This document shows, one piece after another, positions 1-6,514 of a DNA stretch of 6,739 bases; the first letter of the stretch is position 1, and each line of letters begins with the position of its first letter. A model generated the notes under the pieces. The model did not search any database and was not told the DNA's origin. It saw nothing but the letters and a program-made list of their open reading frames with translations. This DNA comes from Candidatus Kerfeldbacteria bacterium (GTDB taxonomy: Bacteria; Patescibacteriota; Patescibacteriia; SBBC01). The stretch is taken from contig JACQKI010000074.1 of NCBI GenBank assembly GCA_016204645.1, forward strand, positions 1-6,739, in the 5' to 3' direction. The position numbers and the translations under genes were made by a program.

Positions 1-854
1 GCTTCAGTCAGCGCGTAGGTGGCGTAGACTTGAACCTCGCGGGCTTTCAGCTGCTCGGTCAGCTCTCGGACTTTCTGCCGCAACCCGTCGCTAACCCGCT
101 CGCCGCCGAAAACCAAAAACTTCAAGTCGGAAAAATCGCGCTGCTGCCTGACAGCTTCGCGCAGCAGGTGGTAGCTGTAGCCGGGAATGAACGTTCCCAA
201 ATTGATTTTCAGCCGCTCCATGGCATCAATGATCTTCTGCGTGCCCATGACTTTGCCGCCGCCGGTGGCCAAGCTGGTCATGCCGACCGCCACCATGGCG
301 TAGTAGGCCAGCCAGAATGCCAGGTGCGGCGAGTAGGGAAAGCCGTTCAGCGCCCGCAGCTCCTTGGTAAACCCCCCGACATCGAACAGCCGACGGCCGG
401 ATTCTTTCAAAAGTTCCAGGTCGCGCGTCGAGTAGACGAACGGCGTCGGCAAGGCCGTCCGGCCGGTGGTGAAGTGCATGTGCACCGGCTTGTACTCCCA
501 CTCGAGCTTGGCCTTGACGTCCTGCTTGGTGATTTTGCCCCACACGATTTTGAGCAGCTGGCTCTTGGCGGCGTGGTGCTTGATCAGGTGCTCGTCCGGC
601 TGGAGAATGAACTGTCGGGGCCTGGCTCGGTCTTCCTCGGTCGGGGCCAAATCGGCCTTCGAGGTAAAGGGCAGGCGCTGCAAATCATCGACCGACCGAA
701 TGTCCTCGAACCCGAGTTTTTGCTGTTCAAAAAGCTGCCGATAGTACGGCGAGTACGGCAGCTGGTGTCGAAAAAATCGTTGAACCAGGTGATTTTGCAA
801 AGCCAGCCGCTCATCCGTGCGAAACTGGGAGACCTTCTTCCAGGGCAATGGCAT
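1..854 (-). CDS. PaaK/CapK-like adenylate-forming ligase, partial (C-terminus beyond window)
   Basis: The reverse-strand frame starting at ATG 852-854 is open to the window edge and encodes the first 284 complete residues. The start (FRHQLPYSPYYRQLFEQ, 28-44, then IRSVDDLQRLPFTSKADL, 52-69) matches the phenylacetate-CoA ligase family N-terminus (PYYR..F, DL..LPFT.K.DL). TTGR at 129-132 followed by PTPFVYSTRDLE corresponds to the nucleotide-binding loop, ATGGG (196-200) and FGGERVSDGLRQ (249-260) match inner family motifs, and YALTE (280-284) matches the adenylate motif YG.(S/T)E. About 45 extra residues (80-125) precede the nucleotide loop, and the loop itself is degenerate (HFTTGRTALPTP). 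The reaction is expected to be ATP-dependent activation of a carboxylic acid to an acyl- or aryl-adenylate, releasing PPi, then transfer to CoA or another carrier. Substrate is unknown; a LuxE-like acyl-protein synthetase is an alternative. No Shine-Dalgarno is seen. Confidence 0.8.
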   Translation of the reverse strand, partial: MPLPWKKVSQFRTDERLALQNHLVQRFFRHQLPYSPYYRQLFEQQKLGFEDIRSVDDLQRLPFTSKADLAPTEEDRARPRQFILQPDEHLIKHHAAKSQLLKIVWGKITKQDVKAKLEWEYKPVHMHFTTGRTALPTPFVYSTRDLELLKESGRRLFDVGGFTKELRALNGFPYSPHLAFWLAYYAMVAVGMTSLATGGGKVMGTQKIIDAMERLKINLGTFIPGYSYHLLREAVRQQRDFSDLKFLVFGGERVSDGLRQKVRELTEQLKAREVQVYATYALTE

Positions 855-861
855 ATGGGGT

Positions 862-889
862 AGTGTAGCAGACGCGGTCGCCGAATCAA
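862..889 (-). promoter_or_regulatory. Promoter candidate for the ligase-like gene
   Basis: TTGATT (minus strand, 889-884) and TACACT (867-862) are 16 bases apart, each matching four of six consensus bases. The -10 box ends seven bases before the ATG at 854, so the transcript would again start at or next to the start codon. It lies in the 50-base gap after the third acyltransferase, suggesting the ligase can be transcribed separately. Confidence 0.4.
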
Positions 890-904
890 CCCACTGCTCG
901 ACCG

Positions 905-1516
905 CTACCCAGCGTACGCCTTGCCCGTCAATGGCACTAGAGCCCGCATGATCTGATCGGTAGCCGCTTGCAGCGCACGGTAGTCGAGCGGCTGCCGGCG
1001 CCATCGGTCCAAATCAACCTCCGGACCGAAGTGCACGGCCACGTTCTCCCGCTCGGTAATCAAGCTGGCCAGGGACTGGGCAAAGTTCCTGGCACTCGGC
1101 CCAACCACGCCGACCGGAATGACGGGGACGTCAGCCAGCAGTGCTATACGGGATGTTCCGGTTTTCCCAGGCAGCAGCCGTCGGCTGGAATTGCGCTGGC
1201 CTTCGATAAAGTTGCAGATCACCCGGCCGGCCCGGAGGTGGCGCAGCGCGTCGTCAACGCTCTCCGACCGGCGGCCAGCTTCGATTGGAATCGTCGCGTT
1301 GGTCCACCAGTAGTTGGTAGTCTTGGTTAAAAAGTAGACTTTGTGCTGGCGGGACTGGTAGACGGCCATGGCGATGTAGAAACCGTCGAGGTAGTCGAGG
1401 TGATTGGCGGCTAAAATGTACGGGCCCCGCCGCGGCAGCAGCTCGGCTCCCGATACTTCGGCCAGTTTTTTCTTGAGGAGCGGCGACAGAATTTTATTGA
1501 AGGTAGCGTAGACCAT
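905..1516 (-). CDS. PlsC-family (LPLAT) acyltransferase, third tandem copy with altered FPEG motif
   Basis: A 203-residue acyltransferase-superfamily protein. HX4D is intact (NHLDYLD, His39 and Asp44), but the second motif reads FIEGQR (103-108), with Ile in place of the usual Pro. The glutamate and glycine are kept, so activity is still plausible. The C-terminal block is KTGTSRIALLADVPVIPVG (118-136). It follows the second copy by six bases with no Shine-Dalgarno, and ends in TAG. Sequence around the motifs (for example TNYWWTNATIPIEAGRR, 67-83) differs clearly from the other copies, consistent with a different acceptor or acyl chain. What it acylates cannot be read from sequence. Being last in the acyltransferase run, it sits 50 bases before the ligase-like gene. 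Confidence 0.87.
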   Translation of the reverse strand: MVYATFNKILSPLLKKKLAEVSGAELLPRRGPYILAANHLDYLDGFYIAMAVYQSRQHKVYFLTKTTNYWWTNATIPIEAGRRSESVDDALRHLRAGRVICNFIEGQRNSSRRLLPGKTGTSRIALLADVPVIPVGVVGPSARNFAQSLASLITERENVAVHFGPEVDLDRWRRQPLDYRALQAATDQIMRALVPLTGKAYAG

Positions 1517-1522
1517 GGAAAC

Positions 1523-2185
1523 TTAGTGCGGATATTCCTTGCCGCAAAGCTTGGCGACCGCCAGCATCATCTGCCGAGTGATTTCGTCGAGCAGCTGGCG
1601 GCTGAAGGTGGTTGGATCCTGTTTAGAAAATGCCAGCGGCGAACCGAACCGGACGATTGCCGGCTTTGAAGGCGACAGAAAATTTCGAATCGCTTCGAAG
1701 GCCGTGCCACCGGCCGGCGCGATCAAGCCAACCGGAACCACCGGCACACCCGACGTCAGGGCTAACCGCGCCGCCCCAGTCTTACCTTTGAGCATTACCC
1801 GCCCCCACTCAGGATTAACGTTCCGCTTGTTCCGCCGACCCTCCGGAAAAATGCCGACCACGCCGCCCCCAGCCAGTCGTTCCAGCGCCGGCCGCAGGCT
1901 GTCGGCTTTATGAGCCTCGTTAATCGGCAGCATGCCCAGCCACCGGAGCAAACCAGTACCTCCGATCCGCCGGAATGTTTTCCAGATGTGTTCGGTCGTT
2001 AGCCACCAGGCTTTTCGGTCACGGTGCACGGCTAGCGGCACTGCCACCAGCACGGCATCGAGGTAGCTCTGGTGGTTGGCCACCACGATGAACGGGCCGT
2101 CGGTCGGCACATGTTCAAGGCCCTCGACCTGAACGCGTCGCAAAGCTAATGGCAGGATGGTGTGACGGAGAAAGGTAAAAGCCAT
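1523..2185 (-). CDS. PlsC-family (LPLAT) acyltransferase, second of three tandem copies
   Basis: A 220-residue paralogue of the genes on either side. It has an intact HX4D motif (NHQSYLD, His38 and Asp43) and the canonical FPEGRR motif (113-118), then KTGAARLALTSGVPVVPVG (135-153), the C-terminal PlsC block. The basic residues after FPEG (RRNKRN) suit binding of a phosphate-bearing acceptor. Of the three copies this has the most textbook motif set, so it is the best candidate for ordinary lysophosphatidic acid acylation (inference). Its ATG is separated from the previous stop codon by a single base, and no Shine-Dalgarno is visible, so translation probably depends on coupling to the upstream gene. 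The role is membrane phospholipid synthesis or remodelling at the cytoplasmic face. Confidence 0.9.
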   Translation of the reverse strand: MAFTFLRHTILPLALRRVQVEGLEHVPTDGPFIVVANHQSYLDAVLVAVPLAVHRDRKAWWLTTEHIWKTFRRIGGTGLLRWLGMLPINEAHKADSLRPALERLAGGGVVGIFPEGRRNKRNVNPEWGRVMLKGKTGAARLALTSGVPVVPVGLIAPAGGTAFEAIRNFLSPSKPAIVRFGSPLAFSKQDPTTFSRQLLDEITRQMMLAVAKLCGKEYPH

Positions 2186-2186
2186 G

Positions 2187-2816
2187 TTAGTAAGCGTAGA
2201 CTTTCCGGCTGAGCATGGCGATCCGGTGCATCAGCCCGTCGGTCAGCGACTGTACCGTGGCCGGATCGTCCGGGTCGCCGACCGGCTGGTAAGGTTGGCC
2301 GAAACGAATCGTGATACCTTCCTGCCGGTTGGCAAAGCGTCGGCCAATGACGGTGGCTAAGGGCACGTCGGTGTTGGCAATGCCCACAGGTAGCAGCGGC
2401 GCTTGGCTGCGCAGGCTGATCCGGACGGCCCCGCTCCGTCCGGCCAGCAGCGTCGGCGAGGTGTTAACCTGTCCTTCGGGAAACAAGCCGATGCTGTCGC
2501 CGGCTTGCACCGCCTTGACCGCGCGATCGATGGCTTCGTCGCGGCGATTGGCGTGTTTCGGAATCGTATTGGTCCAGTGCTGCAAGGTGATGCCGATTGT
2601 CTTCCAAAAAAAGTTGCGCGTGTTGACTAAAAACCGCAATTTTTTCTTGGTCTGGCTGACGTAGACCGCGCCGATGAACAGCGGGTCGAACAGGCCGAGG
2701 TGGTTGGCTGTCAACACCACCGGTTGATCAGTCGGGATGTGCTCGGTGCCTTCGATGTGCTTCGTGAACAACCGGACAAACGGCAGGAAACTCCAGCGGG
2801 CAATGGGGTAAGCCAT
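2187..2816 (-). CDS. PlsC-family (LPLAT) acyltransferase, first of three tandem copies
   Basis: A 209-residue protein of the lysophospholipid/glycerol-phosphate acyltransferase superfamily, which transfers an acyl group from acyl-CoA or acyl-ACP to a lysolipid or related alcohol at the membrane. The catalytic HX4D motif is NHLGLFD (His39, Asp44) and the acceptor-phosphate motif is FPEG (112-115), followed by a GAVRISLRSQAPLLPVG segment (129-145) typical of block IV. The protein is a little shorter than E. coli PlsC (about 245). The ATG at 2816 lacks a Shine-Dalgarno but has an extended -10 box 8 bases upstream. It ends in TAA with one base before the next copy, so the three form an operon. 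The copies share a skeleton but are diverged, so substrates may differ. A true 1-acylglycerol-3-phosphate acyltransferase is possible; acylation of another lipid or sugar cannot be excluded. Confidence 0.9.
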   Translation of the reverse strand: MAYPIARWSFLPFVRLFTKHIEGTEHIPTDQPVVLTANHLGLFDPLFIGAVYVSQTKKKLRFLVNTRNFFWKTIGITLQHWTNTIPKHANRRDEAIDRAVKAVQAGDSIGLFPEGQVNTSPTLLAGRSGAVRISLRSQAPLLPVGIANTDVPLATVIGRRFANRQEGITIRFGQPYQPVGDPDDPATVQSLTDGLMHRIAMLSRKVYAY

Positions 2817-2824
2817 GTGCAGTC

Positions 2825-2833
2825 AGTATATCA
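2825..2833 (-). promoter_or_regulatory. Extended -10 promoter box for the acyltransferase operon
   Basis: TGATATACT on the minus strand (2833-2825) is an extended -10 (TG, one base, TATACT, five of six consensus bases). It ends eight bases before the ATG at 2816, so the RNA would begin about two bases before the start codon. No convincing -35 is present, as extended -10 promoters allow. A 5-bp inverted repeat, GTGCA (2817-2821) and TGCAC (2834-2838), brackets the box and might be an operator. The site would give the acyltransferases their own promoter downstream of hppA. Confidence 0.45.
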
Positions 2834-2853
2834 TGCACTTGCAATACACGGCG

Positions 2854-2960
2854 CAGCGCGGATTTTCCCGCCGCATTAGTTTTTCTAATGAAGGCGGGAT
2901 CCCCGCCTGCCGAAGCCGTGCGGCGGGCAGGCCGTCGAATGACGGAACAAACCCGCGCTG
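2854..2960. repeat. Foldable intergenic element with 8-bp terminal inverted repeats
   Basis: CAGCGCGG (2854-2861) and CCGCGCTG (2953-2960) are exact inverse complements bounding 107 bases of the gap between hppA and the acyltransferases. Inside are TCCCGCC/GGCGGGA (2866-2872/2893-2899) enclosing CATTAG/CTAATG (2874-2879/2885-2890), GCCTGCC/GGCAGGC (2905-2911/2926-2932), and CCGTC-GAAT-GACGG (2932-2945). GGCGGG can alternatively pair with CCCGCC at 2902-2907. No T tract follows any stem. There is no coding sequence. This is the architecture of a REP- or MITE-like element; a transposase is not present nearby. Other copies in the genome would be needed to prove mobility. Confidence 0.55.
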
Positions 2961-2994
2961 TACTCAAATCACCAATTTCCAATCTTCAAACTAC

Positions 2995-5064
2995 TTACAC
3001 AAACAGCGGCGCCAGCACCAACGTCAAGGTTGACAGCAGCTTAATCAAAACGTGCAAGCTGGGACCGGCCGTATCCTTGAACGGATCGCCGACCGTATCA
3101 CCGACCACGGCGGCGGCATGAACTGGCGTCTTTTTGCCTTGGCGTTGGCCGGCTGAATCTGTAAATTCACCAGACTCAATGAACTTTTTCGCGTTGTCCC
3201 AGGCGCCGCCGGCGTTATTCATGACCAATGCCATTAAGATACCGACGATTGTGCCGACCATCAGCAATCCGGCCGCCGCTTCTGCTCGCAGCACCAAGCC
3301 GGTGGCAATCGGGACGACCACGGCAATCACGCCAGGAAAAACCATGTTGCGCAGGGCGCCGCGGGTGGTAATGTCCACGGCCTTGCCGTAGTCAGGCTGC
3401 TCAGTGCCCTGCATGATGCCCGGTTTCTCACGGAACTGCCGGCGGACCTCTTCAATGATGTAACCAGCGGTTTTACCAACGGCCCGGATGGCCAGGGCAG
3501 AGAACAGAAACACCAGCATCGCCCCAACCATCGCGCCGATGAAAACCGGCACTTTAGCCAGGTTGACGACCTCGATTTTGGCGACTTCAAGGTACGCGGA
3601 GAAGAGCAGGAAGGCAGCTAGGGCAGCCGAACCCACAGCATACCCTTTAGTCAGCGCCTTAGTGGTATTGCCGACTGAATCGAGCCTGTCGGTGATTGCC
3701 CGGGTCTGGTCCGAGCCGCCAGACATTTCCACGATCCCGCCGGCGTTGTCGGTAATCGGGCCGAACGTATCCATAGCCAGTATGTAGCCGGCAGTCGAGA
3801 GCATGCCCATGGTGGCGATGGCCGTGGCGAACAAGCCGCCGTGGGCAAGGCCGCTGGCTTCGCCGAGCGCGAACGAACCGAGCAGGGCGCCGGCGATTGC
3901 CACCACCGGCAAGGCAGTGTTTTCGAAACCGACGGCTAGCCCGGCAATGATGTTGGTGGCCGGACCGGTTTCGGAGCCGCGCGCGATTTCACGGACAGGC
4001 CGATACTTGTGGTCGGTGTAGTACTGGGTCAGCCAAACGAAAACCGTGTTCATGGCTAGTCCGACCACGCCAGCGCCGAAGAACCAGCGGAAGTCATTAC
4101 CGAAGGAGTACTGGGTGACGAAAAACATAATCGCTAAAGCCAGCGCCAGGGTGACGTAGTAACCGCGGTTGAGGGCTTTCATCGGATCTTCGTTCGGCTT
4201 GGCCTTAACCGACATGACGCCAATCACCGAAGCAATCAGTCCAAAGGCGTGGATAACCAGGGGCACGATGATGCCGGCGACGCCGAAGACTGGGTAGAGG
4301 GCTACGCCCAGAATCATCGCGCCGATGCTCTCGGCCGCGGTCGATTCAAAAATATCGGCCCCGCGGCCAGCGCAGTCGCCGACGTTGTCGCCGACTAAGT
4401 CAGCCACGACCGCCGGGTTGCGCGGATCGTCTTCCGGAATGCCGGCCTCGACTTTGCCGACCAAATCAGCGCCGACGTCAGCCGCCTTAGTGTAAATGCC
4501 GCCGCCGAGCTGCGCAAACAGAGCCACAAATGAGGCGCCAAAACCAAAACCGATGATGATCTCCGGAATCTCGCGCGGATCGAACTTCAAGCCCGACGTG
4601 TACAGCAGGTACAGCGCCGAGACGCCGAGGAGCGACAAGGCCACCACTAATATGCCGGAGACCGCGCCGCTGCGCAGTCCAATCTGCAGGGCCGCGTTCA
4701 GGTCGTGCCGGTCGGCGGCGGCGGCCACCTTGCTGTTGGCGCGGACTGAAACGTACATGCCGGTAAAGCCGGCGATACCCGAGCACAGCGCTCCGAACAG
4801 AAAGGCGCTGCCCGTCTGGACGCCGGTTTCGAGGTGGCCGGTTAACGCGTAGATGCCGAAAATGACCAGGCCCAACGCCACTGCCAGGATTCCAATCGTG
4901 CGGTACTGCCGACGCAGGAAGGCTTGGGCCCCCTGGCGAATAGCCTGAGCCACGGCCGTCATCTGGGCGCTGCCCTCGGCTTGCCGGCGGACGTACTGAA
5001 TCAGCCACCATGCAAATACCAGACCGGCCAGACTGATGATCAACGGAAGAAAAATGTTACCCAT
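2995..5064 (-). CDS. hppA: Membrane-bound proton-translocating pyrophosphatase, K+-independent type
   Basis: This integral membrane pump hydrolyses pyrophosphate to phosphate and moves H+ across the membrane. The 689-residue length and many hydrophobic segments (first at about 3-24) match the family. Catalytic motifs are intact: DVGADLVGKVEAG (196-208), DNVGDCAGRGAD (226-237), DTFGPITDNAGGIVEMSGG (432-450), NNAGGAWDNAKKFIE (616-630) and DTVGDPFKDTAGPSLH (656-671). The GNTTKALTKG segment places Lys at 469 and Thr at 472, the positions where K+-dependent enzymes have Ala and Ala/Gly. By established family rules this predicts a K+-independent H+ pump rather than a Na+ pump. Arg at 234 stands where many homologues have Met. 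The ATG is preceded by AAGGAG with only one base between. It lies 22 bases downstream of nusA. Pyrophosphate from RNA synthesis or acyl-adenylation would be its substrate; that link to neighbours is inference. Confidence 0.97.
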   Translation of the reverse strand: MGNIFLPLIISLAGLVFAWWLIQYVRRQAEGSAQMTAVAQAIRQGAQAFLRRQYRTIGILAVALGLVIFGIYALTGHLETGVQTGSAFLFGALCSGIAGFTGMYVSVRANSKVAAAADRHDLNAALQIGLRSGAVSGILVVALSLLGVSALYLLYTSGLKFDPREIPEIIIGFGFGASFVALFAQLGGGIYTKAADVGADLVGKVEAGIPEDDPRNPAVVADLVGDNVGDCAGRGADIFESTAAESIGAMILGVALYPVFGVAGIIVPLVIHAFGLIASVIGVMSVKAKPNEDPMKALNRGYYVTLALALAIMFFVTQYSFGNDFRWFFGAGVVGLAMNTVFVWLTQYYTDHKYRPVREIARGSETGPATNIIAGLAVGFENTALPVVAIAGALLGSFALGEASGLAHGGLFATAIATMGMLSTAGYILAMDTFGPITDNAGGIVEMSGGSDQTRAITDRLDSVGNTTKALTKGYAVGSAALAAFLLFSAYLEVAKIEVVNLAKVPVFIGAMVGAMLVFLFSALAIRAVGKTAGYIIEEVRRQFREKPGIMQGTEQPDYGKAVDITTRGALRNMVFPGVIAVVVPIATGLVLRAEAAAGLLMVGTIVGILMALVMNNAGGAWDNAKKFIESGEFTDSAGQRQGKKTPVHAAAVVGDTVGDPFKDTAGPSLHVLIKLLSTLTLVLAPLFV

Positions 5065-5065
5065 A

Positions 5066-5071
5066 CTCCTT
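5066..5071 (-). promoter_or_regulatory. Shine-Dalgarno of hppA, unusually close to ATG
   Basis: AAGGAG on the minus strand (5071-5066) is separated from the hppA ATG by one base, against the usual 5-9. It is the only clear Shine-Dalgarno in front of any gene here. No good alternative start downstream gives normal spacing (the next candidates are a non-standard ATT or a TTG too far away), so the ATG is kept. Confidence 0.55.
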
Positions 5072-5086
5072 GACGTAGTTAACTGG

Positions 5087-6508
5087 TTAGGCTTCGTTCT
5101 TTGGTTCAGGCTCGACCGCGCTTTCGGCTGACGCTTTTGAATCGGGTGCGGCGTTGTCTTCTACCGGAGTGGCGGCCGCCTCTCCCGGCTCTTCGGTTTT
5201 GGCTTCTGCTGACGCCTCGGTCGGAACCGCTTTCTCCGGGGTGGCCGCGTCACCTTCTCCGGCCGGACTGGTCTCGCCGGACTTGGCCGCGGCCATGGCT
5301 TCGCGCTCGCGCAGACGATCTTCCAGGTTTTGTCCTTCACCGACGATATCGATCTTCCAACCGGTCAGCTTGGCTGCCAAGCGCACGTTCTGCCCGTTCC
5401 GACCGATGGCCAATGACATTTGATCTTCGCGAACTTCGGCGATCGCGGACTGGGCGTCGGCGTTGACCTTAATCGAGAGTATCTTAGCCGGCGACAGGGC
5501 GTTGGAGATGAACTTGACCGGATCATCCGACCACTCGACAATGTCGATTTTTTCGCCGCCGAGTTCGCCGATCACGGTCTGCACCCGCGTGCCGCGCTGG
5601 CCGACGCAGGAGCCGACCGGATCGATGTTCTTTTGGTTGGAAAAGACGGCAATCTTGGTACGCGATCCAGCTTCGCGGGCAATGGCCTTGATCTCCACCG
5701 AACCGGCGCTGATTTCTGGCACCTCAATGGCAAATAACTTTCTGACCATTTCCGGGTGCGACCGCGAAATGACGATTTCCGGACCTTTGGGCGTGGTGTT
5801 GACCGAAATCAGGTACACCTTGATGCGCTGGCCGGGCTGGTAGCGCTCGCTGCTGACCTGCTCGGGCGGCGGCATGATCGCCGTCGAGTGACCGAGGTCG
5901 ACGAAGACCAACCGGCCTTCGACGCGCTGGACTGTGCCGGCTAGGATTTCGCCTTCCCGGCCTTTGAACTCCTTGAAGATGGTGTCGCGCTCGGCTTCGC
6001 GGAGGCGCTGGATGATGACCTGCTTGGCGGTCTGGGCCGCCATTCGGCCGTAGGCGGCGGGCGGGAACAGCTCGGTCCGAATTTCTTCGCCGACCTGCAC
6101 GTCCGGCTTCTGCTGCCGAGCTTGCGCCAGGGCGATCATCGTCTTCGGGTCGAAGTGCTCGGCTTCGGCCGATTCGGGCGTCGTCGCTCCGACCGGCGGC
6201 GACTCTGGCGGGGGAATCGACTTTGCTTCACCGGCTTCGGCCGCGGCCGCAGCCTGTGCCTCACGCTCGGCCTGGTCTTTCAGATACTGCTCGTACAGCT
6301 CATCCGGAGCCACCGCCTTCACATCAAAGACGCGAGCCGTTCCGTTCTCGGGATTGAACTCGACTTTGACGTTCTGGTTTTTCTCGCCGAAGTCCTTACG
6401 GTAGGCCACGGCCAAAGCCGCTTCGATCGTATCAATCACCGACTCGTAGGGAATGTTTTTCTCTTCGGTGATTTGCTGAATGGCCGCTTTGAGCGGTGAT
6501 TGAGCCAT
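5087..6508 (-). CDS. nusA: Transcription termination/antitermination factor NusA
   Basis: NusA binds RNA polymerase and nascent RNA, and modulates pausing, intrinsic termination and antitermination. The 473-residue product shows the family order: an N-terminal polymerase-binding domain (about 1-180), an S1 RNA-binding domain (about 183-250, with GTVQRVEGRLVFVDLG), KH1 (about 255-345, GQRG loop at 303-306) and KH2 (about 350-390, GRNG loop at 369-372, AIGRNGQNVRLAAKLTGWKI). The N-terminal domain is interrupted at about 80-140 by an Ala/Glu/Pro-rich insertion ending in an HFDPKTMIALAQA-like helix. After residue 400 there is an Ala/Glu/Pro-rich acidic tail with no recognisable acidic repeat domain of the E. 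coli type. The ATG is chosen because the sequence directly after it (LKAAIQQITEEKNIPYESVIDTIE) matches the family N-terminus; no Shine-Dalgarno precedes it. It ends in TAA, 22 bases before hppA, so co-transcription is likely. The identification is secure. Confidence 0.97.
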   Translation of the reverse strand: MAQSPLKAAIQQITEEKNIPYESVIDTIEAALAVAYRKDFGEKNQNVKVEFNPENGTARVFDVKAVAPDELYEQYLKDQAEREAQAAAAAEAGEAKSIPPPESPPVGATTPESAEAEHFDPKTMIALAQARQQKPDVQVGEEIRTELFPPAAYGRMAAQTAKQVIIQRLREAERDTIFKEFKGREGEILAGTVQRVEGRLVFVDLGHSTAIMPPPEQVSSERYQPGQRIKVYLISVNTTPKGPEIVISRSHPEMVRKLFAIEVPEISAGSVEIKAIAREAGSRTKIAVFSNQKNIDPVGSCVGQRGTRVQTVIGELGGEKIDIVEWSDDPVKFISNALSPAKILSIKVNADAQSAIAEVREDQMSLAIGRNGQNVRLAAKLTGWKIDIVGEGQNLEDRLREREAMAAAKSGETSPAGEGDAATPEKAVPTEASAEAKTEEPGEAAATPVEDNAAPDSKASAESAVEPEPKNEA

Positions 6509-6514
6509 ATCTAG

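Noticed and set aside
30..863. Long plus-strand open frame of 277 codons
   Set aside because: It lies antisense to the ligase-like gene, whose minus-strand frame shows recognisable PaaK-family motifs. The plus-strand translation is Gln/Arg/Leu-rich with no recognisable family, as expected of a shadow frame in GC-rich DNA.
226..889. Minus-strand open frames at 226-543 and 584-889
   Set aside because: Both are in other frames of the same strand as the ligase-like gene and translate to Arg/Pro/Ser-rich sequence without family resemblance.
2866..2899. Strong hairpin considered as an intrinsic terminator of hppA
   Set aside because: Stems of 7 and 6 bp form, but the minus-strand RNA continues with AAAAUCC, not a U tract, and the plus strand has none either. 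It is reported as part of the repeat element instead.
2960..2994. Repeated ATTGG-like motif just after the hppA stop (minus strand)
   Set aside because: Two short copies in AT-rich sequence are not enough to call a tandem repeat or a regulatory site.
2728..3121. Small frames across the hppA-acyltransferase gap (2728-2982 minus, 2815-3033 and 2888-3121 plus)
   Set aside because: They run through the inverted-repeat element and into neighbouring genes. Their translations are low-complexity Arg/Pro/Ser-rich, without a ribosome site or recognisable domain.
5101..6499. Plus-strand frames opposite nusA
   Set aside because: They are antisense to a clear nusA and reflect its Ala/Glu-rich codons read in reverse.
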